Below, piece after piece: positions 9,165 through 18,597 of a stretch of DNA of 64,000 nucleotides (positions are counted from its first letter, which is position 1; each line of letters starts with the position of its first letter). Position numbers and translations under genes: made by a program. The DNA comes from Antribacter gilvus (lineage in GTDB: Bacteria > Actinomycetota > Actinomycetes > Actinomycetales > Cellulomonadaceae). The stretch is taken from contig NZ_QXTH01000001.1 in NCBI RefSeq assembly GCF_003946865.1, forward strand, positions 124,001 to 188,000, in the 5' to 3' direction. The notes beneath the pieces are model-generated. The model was not told the DNA's origin. It was given only the letters and a program-made list of their open reading frames with translations, and did no database searches.

Positions 9165-9800
9165 ATGAACCCGAACCGCCGTGCCGCTCCGGCCGCCCGC
9201 GCCCCGCTCCGCGTCGTCTTCGTGCCGGGGCTGGGCGACCGCCTGGGCTGGCTCGTGCACCTGCAGCGTGAGGCGGTGCGGGCCTGGCGCCCGCTCGGCG
9301 TCCGTACGGCGATGTTCCGGGTCCGGTGGTCCGCCGACGTCTCCTTCGAGGACCGGCTCGACGCCCTCGACCGGTTCGTCGACCAGTTCGAGGCGCGGGG
9401 CGAGCGGGTGGCGCTCGTGGGCGCGTCCGCCGGGGCGGGCGCGGTGCTCGCGGCGTTCGCGCGCCGGCCGCACCTCCCGGCGGTGGTCATCATCGCCGGC
9501 AAGTTCCAGGACCCGGAGGACATCGCCGACCAGGTCCTGGACCACTTCGGCGTCTTCCACCAGTCGCTGCACACGGTGCCCGGCCTCCTGGGTTCCCTCG
9601 GCCCCGAGCAGCGCGCCCGCGTGCTCGCCCTGCGCTCCGCACGGGACGGGGTGGTCGACGACGAGGACACGGCGCTCGAGGGAGCGGTCAACGAGACGAT
9701 GCGCATCGTGGGTCACGTGACGGCGATCGGCTACGCCCTGACTTTCCGTGCCCGGCGCATCGTGCAGTTCGTGCGCCAGCAGGCAGCGAGCAGGATCTAG
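9165..9800 (+). CDS. alpha/beta hydrolase-like protein
   Basis: 211 residues from ATG at 9165. The pattern LRVVFVPGLGDRLGW followed by VALVGASAGAGAVLAAFARR fits an alpha/beta hydrolase core with oxyanion loop and a GxSxG-type nucleophile elbow (GASAG). A later Asp-containing segment (ARDGVVDDEDTA) and GHVTAIG could hold the acid and the histidine. It is short for the family and has no cap domain. Substrate unknown; a nine-base gap to the next gene suggests co-expression with the SDR enzyme. Confidence 0.6.
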   Translation: MNPNRRAAPAARAPLRVVFVPGLGDRLGWLVHLQREAVRAWRPLGVRTAMFRVRWSADVSFEDRLDALDRFVDQFEARGERVALVGASAGAGAVLAAFARRPHLPAVVIIAGKFQDPEDIADQVLDHFGVFHQSLHTVPGLLGSLGPEQRARVLALRSARDGVVDDEDTALEGAVNETMRIVGHVTAIGYALTFRARRIVQFVRQQAASRI

Positions 9801-9809
9801 GCTGCCCTC

Positions 9810-10586
9810 ATGGGGACTGCACTCATCACCGGCGCAACGGCCGGGCTCGGGCTGGAGTTCGCGTGGCAGCTGGCCACCGCCCGGCACCACCTGGTCCTCG
9901 TCGCGCGCGACGAGGACCGTCTCGACGAGGTCGCCCAGCAGCTCCGGGCCGCCGCGGGCGTCGACGTGGAGGTCCTCCGGGCCGACCTGTCGGTGCCCGA
10001 CGACGTCGCGCGGGTCGCCCGTCGCCTCGCCGTCGTGGGCGGCAGGCCGGAGGACAACGGGCTGCGTCCCGTCGGCCTGCTCGTCAACAACGCGGGCTTC
10101 GCCACGAGCGCGTCGTTCGTCGAGGGCCGCCTCAGCACCGAGCTGCGCGGCGTGGACGTCATGGTCCGCGCCGTGGTCCAGCTGTCGCACGCGGCGCTGG
10201 GCCAGATGACCCAACGGGGCCGCGGCGCGGTCCTCAACGTGGCGTCCGTCGCGGCGCTCACCGCGGGCGGCACGTACGCCGCGGCGAAGGCGTACGTGCG
10301 GTCCTTCACGGAGGGCCTCGCGGTCGAGCTGCGTGGCACGGGGGTCACGGCGACGGTGCTGTGCCCGGGCTTCGTCCACACGGAGTTCCACGCCCGTGCG
10401 GGGATCACCGAGTCGACGATCCCGGCGTGGGCCTGGCTCAACGCGACCGACGTGGTGGCCGACGCGCTGACAGACGTGCGTCGCGGCGTCGTCATCTCCA
10501 CGCCGTCGGTGCGCTACAAGGCCGCGTCCGCGGCCCTGCGCGTGCTGCCCCGCTGGGCGGTCCGGACGATCGGCAAGTACCGCTAG
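9810..10586 (+). CDS. short-chain dehydrogenase/reductase (SDR)
   Basis: 258 residues from ATG at 9810. The NAD(P)-binding motif TGATAGLG, the structural NNAG, a catalytic Ser in LNVASVAALTAGG and the YAAAK Tyr-Lys pair mark a classical SDR oxidoreductase. VLCPGFVHTEFH is the usual post-active-site PG motif. Arg/Asp residues after the second strand (VARDEDRLDE) favour NADP(H). The substrate is not predictable. It converges on a TetR gene with one base between them. Confidence 0.88.
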   Translation: MGTALITGATAGLGLEFAWQLATARHHLVLVARDEDRLDEVAQQLRAAAGVDVEVLRADLSVPDDVARVARRLAVVGGRPEDNGLRPVGLLVNNAGFATSASFVEGRLSTELRGVDVMVRAVVQLSHAALGQMTQRGRGAVLNVASVAALTAGGTYAAAKAYVRSFTEGLAVELRGTGVTATVLCPGFVHTEFHARAGITESTIPAWAWLNATDVVADALTDVRRGVVISTPSVRYKAASAALRVLPRWAVRTIGKYR

Positions 10587-10587
10587 A

Positions 10588-11133
10588 TCACGCGGGCGCC
10601 GTGATGAGCGCCTCGAGCGCCGCCGACAGCTCGCCGACGTCCAGCGCCTCGTCCTGGCGGACGGTGAGGGCATGGAGGAGCGACCCGTCGCAGTGGTCGG
10701 CGAGCCGGCGTGCCCGAGCGGTGGCGTCGTCGGCCCCCACCACGCGCAGCAGCGACTCGGCGATGCCGACGAACCGGGCGTGCGCAGCGGCGACCGCGTG
10801 GGGCTGGTCGAGCGACAGGATCAGCCGGGCGCGGGAGAGCGTGCGGTGAGGCCCGGCCAGGGCGGCCACCGCGGTGGCGAGGAGCGCCGCGAGCTCGGCG
10901 GGGGACGACGGCGGGGCGGCGTCGTGCCCGGTGGCCCAGGTCGCCAGGTCCCGCTCCTCGAGCCGGTCCAGGATGGCGGTGACGAGCGCTGTGCGTGTGC
11001 GCCAGTAGTTCGACGTGGTACCCAGCGGGGCGCCCGCGGCCCTGTCGACCGCGCGGTGCGTGAGCACCTTGAGCCCGTGGTCGGCCACGATCGTGATCGC
11101 GGCGTCCAGGAGCTCGGGGCGGCGGTCGGGCAT
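10588..11133 (-). CDS. TetR-family repressor
   Basis: 181 residues from ATG at 11131-11133. The N-terminal helix-turn-helix reads ITIVADHGLKVLTHRAVDRA then PLGTTSNYWRTRTALV, with the FYYYF-like element degenerate to SNYWR, as in many actinobacterial TetR proteins. The C-terminal half is a helical ligand domain with a TetR_C-like LRVVGADD segment. It is divergent from a FAD monooxygenase gene. Two palindromes between the genes are its likely operators, so it probably represses both itself and the monooxygenase until a substrate binds. Confidence 0.88.
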   Translation of the reverse strand: MPDRRPELLDAAITIVADHGLKVLTHRAVDRAAGAPLGTTSNYWRTRTALVTAILDRLEERDLATWATGHDAAPPSSPAELAALLATAVAALAGPHRTLSRARLILSLDQPHAVAAAHARFVGIAESLLRVVGADDATARARRLADHCDGSLLHALTVRQDEALDVGELSAALEALITAPA

Positions 11134-11150
11134 GGGCTCATCCTAGGCGG

Positions 11151-11188
11151 CACTACGTCTGTAGTGACACGCCACTACAGACGTAGTA
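11151..11188. promoter_or_regulatory. paired TetR operators
   Basis: Two 16-base palindromes, CACTACGTCTGTAGTG (11151-11166) and CACTACAGACGTAGTA (11173-11188), each have ACTAC-N4-GTAGT arms. They are also near-perfect reverse complements of one another, and their centres are 22 bases apart, two helical turns. They sit between the TetR and monooxygenase starts, the second ending 11 bases before the monooxygenase ATG. Confidence 0.85.
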
Positions 11189-11199
11189 GCGTGGTGGGC

Positions 11200-12255
11200 A
11201 TGCAACCCGTCACGATCGTCGGCGGCGGCATCGCAGGCCTCGCCCTCGCCGCCGCACTCGACCCCGAGCGGTTCGAGGTCACCCTGCACGAGCAGCGGCC
11301 CGAGCTCCCCGCGGTCGGCACCACGCTCGCGATGTGGCCCGAGGCGCAGCGTGCGCTCGACGCGATCGGCGCGCTCGACCCGCTGCGTGACCACCCGCGT
11401 GCCACCACCCTGGGGATCGGCTCCGTCACGGGCGCACGGTGGGTCACCGCGCCCGCCGACGCAGCGCTCCTCGTCGCCCGCGGCGACCTGCTCGGCGCGC
11501 TCGACGCAGCGGTGCCGCCGCAGGTCCAGCGGGTCACGGGTCGCGTCGACCGGTTCCCCGCGGTCCCCGAGGGCGCGGTCGTGGTGGGGGCCGACGGCGT
11601 CCACTCCGTCGTCCGGGCCGCCGTCGACCCGCCGCGAGCCACCGCGCGGCTCACGTCCTGCCTCGCCGTGCGCGGGGTGGTCCCGGACCGGCTCCCGGCG
11701 GACCTCATGGGCGAGTACTGGGGCCGTGGCCTGCTGTTCGGGACCGGTCCTCACCGTGCCGGGACCAACTGGTACACGTCGTTCCGCAGCGATCTCGGCC
11801 CGCGGGGGGTCGACGTGGCCGAGGCGCTCGCCGAGACCCGCGCGCGGCACGCCACCAGCACGGCACCGGCCGTCACGCGCGTCCTCGCGGCCGCCGAGGT
11901 GGGCACCACCCTCGCGCAGCGCATCTGGACCACGCCCTCCCTGCACACCTACGTCCGCGGCCGGACCGTCCTCGTGGGCGACGCGGCCCACGCCATGTAC
12001 CCCAACCTCGGCCGGGGCGCGTGCGAGTCCCTGCTCGACGCGGTGGCGCTCGGCCGGCTCCTCGGCGAGCGCCCGGTCGGCGAGGCGCTCGCCGCGTACG
12101 ACAGGGAGCGCCGGCGTCGCACCCAGGGGCTGCAGCGCGGCTCCGCGCTGATGATGCGGCTGGCCCTCGCCGGGCCGTCGCAGCCCGTCCGGGACGCCCT
12201 GCTGGCCGGGGCGGGCCGTGCGGGCACCGCCGTCAGAGCCAGCCGACGCGCTTGA
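11200..12255 (+). CDS. FAD-dependent aromatic-type monooxygenase
   Basis: 351 residues from ATG at 11200. The Rossmann dinucleotide motif VGGGIAGLALAAAL opens the protein; VVVGADGVHSVVR is the central DG motif and GDAAHAMYPNLGRGAC is the FAD ribityl-binding GD motif. These three define group A flavoprotein monooxygenases (PHBH fold) that hydroxylate aromatic or polyketide substrates with NAD(P)H and oxygen. Regulation by the divergent TetR protein suggests a detoxification role. The gene ends inside corA, overlapping it tail to tail by 23 bases. Confidence 0.88.
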   Translation: MQPVTIVGGGIAGLALAAALDPERFEVTLHEQRPELPAVGTTLAMWPEAQRALDAIGALDPLRDHPRATTLGIGSVTGARWVTAPADAALLVARGDLLGALDAAVPPQVQRVTGRVDRFPAVPEGAVVVGADGVHSVVRAAVDPPRATARLTSCLAVRGVVPDRLPADLMGEYWGRGLLFGTGPHRAGTNWYTSFRSDLGPRGVDVAEALAETRARHATSTAPAVTRVLAAAEVGTTLAQRIWTTPSLHTYVRGRTVLVGDAAHAMYPNLGRGACESLLDAVALGRLLGERPVGEALAAYDRERRRRTQGLQRGSALMMRLALAGPSQPVRDALLAGAGRAGTAVRASRRA

Positions 12256-13273
12256 AGATGCCCCAGAACACGCCGCCGGCCGCGACCATCGCGCCCAGTG
12301 CCAGCGGGTAGCCGAACACCCAGTCGATCTCCGGCATGTGCGTGAAGTTCATGCCGTAGATGGTGCCGACCATCGTCGGGGCGAAGAGGATCGCCGCCCA
12401 CGCCGAGATCTTCTTGACCTGCTCGTCCTGCTGGAGGCCCTGCTCCGACATGCGGCGCATCTCCTCGTTCTGCTCCTGGGTCACCAGGGTGGTGTGCACG
12501 TTCAGCGCGTTGGCGAGCAGCGAGCGGAAGGAGTCGGCGGCCTCCTTGTGGCGCAGCGCGTGGTCCAGCACGTTGCGCAGGTTGCGCTGGAGCTCCACGT
12601 AGCGGCCGTCGTGCCGCGGGTCGTCGCCGTCCCCGGCGTCGTGCAGCATCCGCAGGATGTCGACGACGGGGTGGGTGGCACGCTGCAGGGCGAGCACCTC
12701 GCGCGACGCGTCGTAGATCCGGAGCGACACCTCCGGGTCGCGCGAGAACAGCTTGTCCTCGATCTCGTCGATGTCCGACCGCAGGTCGGCGATGACGGCG
12801 CGGTACGTGTTGACCACCTGGTCGAGCAGCGTCGTGAGGATCGCCGCAGGGCCGTGCCGGAGCAGCTCCGGGTCGCCCTCCAGCTGCGTGCGCATCGCCG
12901 TGAGGTCCGGGGTCTGGGCTCGCCGGATCGTGACCACGAAGTCGGGGCCCACGAAGGCGTGCACCTCGCCGAACTCGGCGACCGCAGGGCCTGGCCCCTC
13001 CCGGACGAGCCGGGCCGGGTGCAGCACGACGAACAGGACGTCGTCGTACTGCTCGATCTTGGAGCGCTGGTGCGCGTTGACGGCGTCCTCGACCGCGAGG
13101 CGGTGCAGGGAGAACTCCTCCGCGACGGCATGGATCTCGCCCGGCTCCGGCCAGTACAGGTCCACCCAGGCGAGGCCGCCCCGCTCACGCGCCGTCTCGC
13201 ACGTCTCCTCGAGGCTGACCGGGTTGGCGGTGCGCCGTCCGTCGACGTACACGGCGTTGTCCATGATGGTCAC
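12233..13273 (-). CDS. corA: CorA-type magnesium/cobalt transporter
   Basis: 346 residues from GTG at 13273, with an in-frame ATG three codons later as the alternative. The large N-terminal cytoplasmic domain carries the VEDAVNAHQRSKIEQYDD segment of CorA proteins, then a long helical stalk. Two C-terminal membrane helices flank the pore signature YGMNF (ISAWAAILFAPTMVGTIYGM then NF). It forms a homopentameric Mg2+ channel. It is divergent from pyrE with a 38-base gap and overlaps the monooxygenase 3' end. Confidence 0.94.
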   Translation of the reverse strand: MTIMDNAVYVDGRRTANPVSLEETCETARERGGLAWVDLYWPEPGEIHAVAEEFSLHRLAVEDAVNAHQRSKIEQYDDVLFVVLHPARLVREGPGPAVAEFGEVHAFVGPDFVVTIRRAQTPDLTAMRTQLEGDPELLRHGPAAILTTLLDQVVNTYRAVIADLRSDIDEIEDKLFSRDPEVSLRIYDASREVLALQRATHPVVDILRMLHDAGDGDDPRHDGRYVELQRNLRNVLDHALRHKEAADSFRSLLANALNVHTTLVTQEQNEEMRRMSEQGLQQDEQVKKISAWAAILFAPTMVGTIYGMNFTHMPEIDWVFGYPLALGAMVAAGGVFWGIFKRVGWL

Positions 13274-13311
13274 GGGAGAACTCTGGCAGACCGCCGCGTA
13301 CCCTGGACGCC

Positions 13312-13890
13312 GTGACTTCCGACTTCTCCCCGACCCCGCGCGAGCAGCTCCTCGAGCTCATCAAGGAGCTCGCGGTGGTGCACGGCAGGGTGACCCTGTC
13401 CTCCGGCCTGGAGGCCGACTACTACATCGACCTGCGCCGCATCACGCTGCACCACCGCGCGGCGCCGCTCGTGGGCCACGTCCTGCTCGACCACCTCGAG
13501 GAGGTCGGCCTGGGAACGGCGGAGGTCGACGCCGTGGGCGGCCTGACGCTCGGCGCGGACCCGATCGCGGCGGCGCTGCTGCACGCGGCGGCCTCGCGCG
13601 GGCAGGACCTCGACGCGTTCGTGGTCCGCAAGGCGGCCAAGGCGCACGGCATGCAGCGCCAGATCGAGGGACCCGACGTCAAGGGCCGGCGCGTCGTCGT
13701 CGTCGAGGACACGTCCACGACGGGCGGCTCGCCGATCGCTGCCGTCGAGGCGGTCCGGGCGGCCGGTGGCGACGTCGTGGGGGTGGCGACGATCGTCGAC
13801 CGCGCGACCGGCGCGCGCGAGAAGATCGAGGCCCTGGGGGTCCCGTACCACTTCCTGTTCGACCTCGAGGACCTGGGTCTCGGCGAGTAG
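13312..13890 (+). CDS. pyrE: orotate phosphoribosyltransferase
   Basis: 192 residues from GTG at 13312. It converts orotate and PRPP to OMP, step five of pyrimidine synthesis. The PRPP-binding signature VVVVEDTSTTGGS is complete, and the N-terminal YYIDLRRITLHHRA and VVRKAAKAHGMQRQIEGPDV regions match actinobacterial PyrE. Length fits the family. It stands alone, divergent from corA, away from the main pyr operon. Confidence 0.95.
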   Translation: MTSDFSPTPREQLLELIKELAVVHGRVTLSSGLEADYYIDLRRITLHHRAAPLVGHVLLDHLEEVGLGTAEVDAVGGLTLGADPIAAALLHAAASRGQDLDAFVVRKAAKAHGMQRQIEGPDVKGRRVVVVEDTSTTGGSPIAAVEAVRAAGGDVVGVATIVDRATGAREKIEALGVPYHFLFDLEDLGLGE

Positions 13891-13991
13891 ACGGCGCAGG
13901 GGCGGCGTGTTCCCAGCCGCCACGCGCATCACCCGTGTCATATCACAAAGAGGTGCAGACTTTGGCTTGACGTGACTGTACCTTTACTGGC

Positions 13992-14717
13992 ATGGAGCCT
14001 TTTGTCTTCTTCGTCCTGGTCCTTCTGCTCGTCGCGGGCGGCTGGTACCTCGCCGGCCGGCTGCGCGGCAACCGACGCGGCCAGGACATCGAGCGCTGGG
14101 CCGAGGACAACGGCTGGGCGCACTCCGCCACGGATCCGGCCCTGATGGGCCGCTGGACGGGCGACCCGTTCGCGCGCGGGACCGGCGGCGCGGTCAGCGA
14201 CGTGCTGCGCGGCGGTGTCGACGGCTACCCGATGGTGTCGTTCACCTACTCCTGGCGGCCCGCGTCGCGGTCCGGCGAGGCCCGGCGCGTCGGCCGGATC
14301 GGCCAGGTGCACGTCGTCGCGATCGACGCCCTCCCCGGCCAGCCCGTCCTCGAGCTCTCGCCCGAGGGGTTCCGGGACAAGGTCTCCAAGCTCTTCGGCG
14401 GGCAGGACGTCCAGATCGACAACCCCGCGTTCGACGGCCAGTGGCGCGTCCGCGCGTCGGACGAGGTGTTCGCCCGGCGGGCCCTCGACGCCCGCCTCAC
14501 CAGCCTCGTGATGCTGCCCGACTTCCACGGCGCGCGGCTCCGCGTCGAGGGCCCGTCGGTGCTCCTCTGGAAGTACGGCCGCACCGACCCGACCTCCCTG
14601 GCGGAGCGCACGCAGCGGGTCGCCGACGTCGCTCGCATCGTGCTGCCGCTGGAGAAGGGCGCCCCCCGCTTCGAGAGCGGCGGCAGCATCCCGGGCTTCG
14701 GCATCCCGACGATCTGA
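13992..14717 (+). CDS. hypothetical single-pass membrane protein
   Basis: 241 residues from ATG at 13992. A membrane helix spans residues 3-22 (PFVFFVLVLLLVAGGWYLAG) and is followed by basic residues, so the bulk probably faces the cytoplasm. The soluble part (ERWAEDNGWAHSATDPAL, FTYSWRPAS, LELSPEGFRDKVSKLFGGQD) resembles uncharacterised actinobacterial proteins whose N-terminal helix is followed by a DUF3137-like domain. No catalytic motif is seen. The upstream hundred bases are less GC-rich. Function unknown. Confidence 0.6.
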   Translation: MEPFVFFVLVLLLVAGGWYLAGRLRGNRRGQDIERWAEDNGWAHSATDPALMGRWTGDPFARGTGGAVSDVLRGGVDGYPMVSFTYSWRPASRSGEARRVGRIGQVHVVAIDALPGQPVLELSPEGFRDKVSKLFGGQDVQIDNPAFDGQWRVRASDEVFARRALDARLTSLVMLPDFHGARLRVEGPSVLLWKYGRTDPTSLAERTQRVADVARIVLPLEKGAPRFESGGSIPGFGIPTI

Positions 14718-14743
14718 GTCCGGACGCCGCCCGACGCGGGCGA

Positions 14744-14776
14744 GGCCTCAGACCAGGTCGTCTCTGGTCTGAGGCC
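14744..14776. terminator. hairpin between convergent genes, partly a copy of the HAD gene end
   Basis: A perfect 13-bp stem (14744-14756 with 14764-14776) and a seven-base loop follow the membrane protein gene. The left arm plus three bases (14744-14759) is an exact 16-base direct repeat of 14834-14849, the stop-codon region of the HAD gene. It probably terminates transcription from the left. Confidence 0.65.
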
Positions 14777-14837
14777 GGCACTCCGCTACGGGCGAGCACC
14801 TCGTTCCTCGGTCCTCACCCTGCGCTGCGCTCTGGCC

Positions 14838-15614
14838 TCAGACCAGGTCCACGAGGTCCGCGATCGAGTCCACCACGTGGCTCGGGCGGAACGGGTACTT
14901 CTCGACGTCGCCCGCCCGGGTGGAGCCCGTCAGCACGAGGAACGTCTGTAGCCCGGCCTCGATGCCCGCCACCACGTCCGTGTCCATCCGGTCGCCGATC
15001 ATGGCGGTGACCTCGGAATGCGCGTCGATCCGGTTGAGCGCGGAGCGGAACATCATCGGGTTGGGCTTGCCCACGAAGTAGGGCTTGCGGCCCGTGGCCG
15101 CCGTGATCATCGCGGCCACGGAGCCGGTGGCGGGGAGCGGTCCCTCCTTCGAGGGGCCGGTGGTGTCCGGGTTGGTGCAGATGAAGCGGGAGCCGCCCAG
15201 GATCAGCCGGATCGCCTTGGTGATGGCCTCGAACGAGTAGGTGCGGGTCTCGCCCAGCACCACGTAGTCCGGGTCCGACTCGGTCAGCGTGTAGCCCGCC
15301 TCGTACAGCGCCGTCGTCAGGCCCGCCTCGCCGATGGGGTACGCGCTGCCGCCGGGGATCTGGTCCTTGAGGAACTGCGCCGTGGCCAGCGCCGACGTCC
15401 AGATCGACTCTTCCGGCACGTCGATCCCGCTCGTCGCGAGCCGGGCGCGCAGGTCGCGCGCCGTGAAGATCGAGTTGTTCGTGAGGATCAGGAACGGCCG
15501 GTCCTTCTCCCGCAGCGCCTTGACGAACTCCGACGCGCCGGGGAGGGCAGTGCCCTCGTGGACCAGGACGCCGTCCATGTCGGTGAGCCAGGACTCGATG
15601 ACACGCTCGGGCAC
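14838..15614 (-). CDS. HAD-superfamily hydrolase, NagD/AraL-like
   Basis: 258 residues from GTG at 15614, preceded by GAGAGG. Motif I is WLTDMDGVLVHEG, a DxDG variant with the nucleophile Asp; motif II is FLILTNNS; the Lys and IGDRMDTDVVAGIEAG supply motifs III and IV. The C2 cap (YVVLGETRTYSFEAITKAIR, ICTNPD) is typical of NagD-type sugar-phosphate or nucleotide phosphatases. The Mg2+-dependent reaction is dephosphorylation of a small metabolite. The substrate is not known from sequence. Confidence 0.88.
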   Translation of the reverse strand: MPERVIESWLTDMDGVLVHEGTALPGASEFVKALREKDRPFLILTNNSIFTARDLRARLATSGIDVPEESIWTSALATAQFLKDQIPGGSAYPIGEAGLTTALYEAGYTLTESDPDYVVLGETRTYSFEAITKAIRLILGGSRFICTNPDTTGPSKEGPLPATGSVAAMITAATGRKPYFVGKPNPMMFRSALNRIDAHSEVTAMIGDRMDTDVVAGIEAGLQTFLVLTGSTRAGDVEKYPFRPSHVVDSIADLVDLV

Positions 15615-15775
15615 GGTGACGCCTCTCTCGCTGCGGCAGGGCAGTGCGGTCGCCCTGCGCCTCAGCCTAGTGTCCGACGCCGGGCGCTCGCCCGGTGCTG
15701 CCGTCTCACCCTCCGTACGCGTCACCGGGGCAGCGCGCTGCTGATCGGCGGGGCCCGACCGCTAGGCTTCCCCGC

Positions 15776-16735
15776 GTGACGACCCAGCAGAGCACCCCCG
15801 GCCCCAACCCGCGCCACGTCGCGTCCACCGCCGACCGCCGCACGTCCTGGGCCTCGGCCCCTGTCAACGCCCTGCGGGGTGGGCTCGTCGGCGCCGCTGA
15901 GTCCGTCCCGGGCATCTCCGGCGGGACGATCGCGCTCGTGGTCGGCCTGTACGACGACCTGATCGACGCGGCGAGCCAGGTGGTCCACGCCGGCCGCCAG
16001 CTCGTGGCGGGCGTCGTCCGCAAGCAGGGGCCGGCGGAGGGTCTGCGCACGCTGCGCCAGGTCAACTGGCCGCTCCTGGTGCCCGTGCTCGTGGGCATGG
16101 CGGTGGTGCTGCTGCTCTCCCTGAAGCTCATCGCGCCCCTCCTCGAGTCGAACCCCGTCCCCACACGGTCGGTGTTCTTCGGCATGATCGCCGTCAGCAT
16201 CGCGGTCCCGCTGCGGCTCATGCCGGAACGCTTCCGCGCTGTCGACGGACTGCTGCTCGCCGGGGGCGCCGTGGTGGGCTTCCTGCTGACGAGCCTGCCG
16301 GAGGCCGAGGTGAGCGACCCGTCGCTCTGGTACGTGTTCCTCGGGGCGGCCGTCGCGATCAACGCGCTCGTGCTGCCCGGCGTCTCCGGCTCCTTCGTGC
16401 TGCTGGCCATGGGCCTGTACATCCCGGTGCAGCACGCGATCGACGACCGCGACCTGGGGTTCGTCGCCGTGTTCGCGCTCGGGGCCGTCGTCGGCCTCGG
16501 GTCGTTCGTGAAGCTGCTGCAGTGGCTCCTGCACAACCGCCGCCAGGTCACCATGGCCGTCCTCGCCGGGCTGATGGTCGGCTCGCTGCGGGCGCTGTGG
16601 CCGTGGCAGAGCGAGGCCAACGAGCTGCTGGCGCCCACCGGCTCGGTCCTCGGACCGATCCTGCTCGCCCTCGCCGGCGCAGGCGTCGTGCTCACGGCGA
16701 TGGTGTGGGAAGCACGTGGGCAGCGCGCAGCCTGA
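15776..16735 (+). CDS. DUF368 membrane protein, PopT-type undecaprenyl-phosphate translocase
   Basis: 319 residues from GTG at 15776. The N-terminal GGLVGAAESVPGISGGTIAL and the later AINALVLPGVSGSFVLLAMG are the paired inverted repeats of DUF368. About eight further hydrophobic helices follow. DUF368 proteins (PopT) were shown in other bacteria to return undecaprenyl phosphate across the membrane for cell-wall synthesis, so this is its probable role. The TrmH gene starts 20 bases before this stop codon, indicating coupled translation. Confidence 0.88.
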   Translation: MTTQQSTPGPNPRHVASTADRRTSWASAPVNALRGGLVGAAESVPGISGGTIALVVGLYDDLIDAASQVVHAGRQLVAGVVRKQGPAEGLRTLRQVNWPLLVPVLVGMAVVLLLSLKLIAPLLESNPVPTRSVFFGMIAVSIAVPLRLMPERFRAVDGLLLAGGAVVGFLLTSLPEAEVSDPSLWYVFLGAAVAINALVLPGVSGSFVLLAMGLYIPVQHAIDDRDLGFVAVFALGAVVGLGSFVKLLQWLLHNRRQVTMAVLAGLMVGSLRALWPWQSEANELLAPTGSVLGPILLALAGAGVVLTAMVWEARGQRAA

Positions 16736-17357
16736 CGATCCCTCGGTGCCGGAGGTCGGCGTCGGCCCCTGGGAAGGTGCCTGGCCGGACGATCCCCGGT
16801 ACGACCCGCAGCTCCTGGAGCACGGGGACCGGCGCAACGTCGCCGACCGCTTCCGGTACTGGACCGTCGAGGCGATCGTGGCCGAGCTGGACACTCGCCG
16901 GTACCCGGTGCACGTCGCGATCGAGAACTGGGCCCACGACCTGAACATCGGCTCCGTGGTACGCACCGCCAACGCGTTCAACGTCGCGGGTGTCCACGTC
17001 GTGGGCCGCCGTCGCTGGAACCGGCGCGGCGCGATGGTGACCGACCGCTACCTGCACGTGCACCACCACGCCTCGGCCGCCGACCTCGCGGCGTGGGCCG
17101 CGGCGGCGGGCCCGGACGGCGGGCGGCTGCCCGTGGTCGGCATCGACAACGTGCCGGGCTCGGTGGCGATCGAGGGGTACCGGCTGCCGGAGCGCTGCGT
17201 GCTGCTCTTCGGCCAGGAGTCGACGGGCCTCACCCCCGAGGCGCAGGCGGCGTGCGACGTCGTGCTCCACATCACGCAGCACGGATCGACGCGTTCGATC
17301 AACGCGGGCGCGGCCGCGGCGATCGCGATGCACACCTGGGCGACGCAGCACGCATAA
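16716..17357 (+). CDS. TrmH/SpoU-family RNA methyltransferase
   Basis: 213 residues from GTG at 16716, overlapping the DUF368 gene. The three SPOUT motifs are clear: motif 1 HDLNIGSVVRTANAFNV, motif 2 LLFGQESTGLTPEAQ, and motif 3 STRSINAGAAAAIAMHTW, which together form the knotted SAM-binding site. It probably 2'-O-methylates tRNA or rRNA. The exact target nucleotide cannot be told. The N-terminal 35 residues before the core are unusually acidic and Pro-rich. Confidence 0.9.
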   Translation: MGSAQPDDPSVPEVGVGPWEGAWPDDPRYDPQLLEHGDRRNVADRFRYWTVEAIVAELDTRRYPVHVAIENWAHDLNIGSVVRTANAFNVAGVHVVGRRRWNRRGAMVTDRYLHVHHHASAADLAAWAAAAGPDGGRLPVVGIDNVPGSVAIEGYRLPERCVLLFGQESTGLTPEAQAACDVVLHITQHGSTRSINAGAAAAIAMHTWATQHA

Positions 17358-17499
17358 CCCCCAGAACCATCCGTCCGCGCCTCGATCCGTCGCAACGAGC
17401 GCCTCAAGGACGTGGCAAGATCGTTGGTGCATACCCGGGCGGACCCGGACCTCCGAGAGAACGGCCGCCCACCGTCACCTTTCATTTGGAGTTCCGCAG

Positions 17500-18522
<1,023 letters not shown>

Positions 18523-18535
18523 CCAGGCCCTCTGC

Positions 18536-18591
18536 CCGACGACGAGACGGGGTCACCTTCCGCAGCGAAGGTGGCCCCGTCTCGTCGTCGG
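18536..18591. terminator. bidirectional terminator hairpin
   Basis: A stem of about 25 bp (arms 18536-18560 and 18566-18591 with a wobble pair and a small interior mismatch) lies between the fba stop and the stop of the convergent STAS gene. It can serve both strands. Confidence 0.85.
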
Positions 18592-18597
18592 CCGGCC

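Noticed and set aside
7332-10673. A 3.3-kb open frame on the minus strand opposite tctB, tctA and the hydrolase/SDR genes
   Set aside because: It is Arg/His/Gly/Asp-rich low complexity without any domain, and it faces well-supported genes on the plus strand. Long antisense frames are expected at this GC content.
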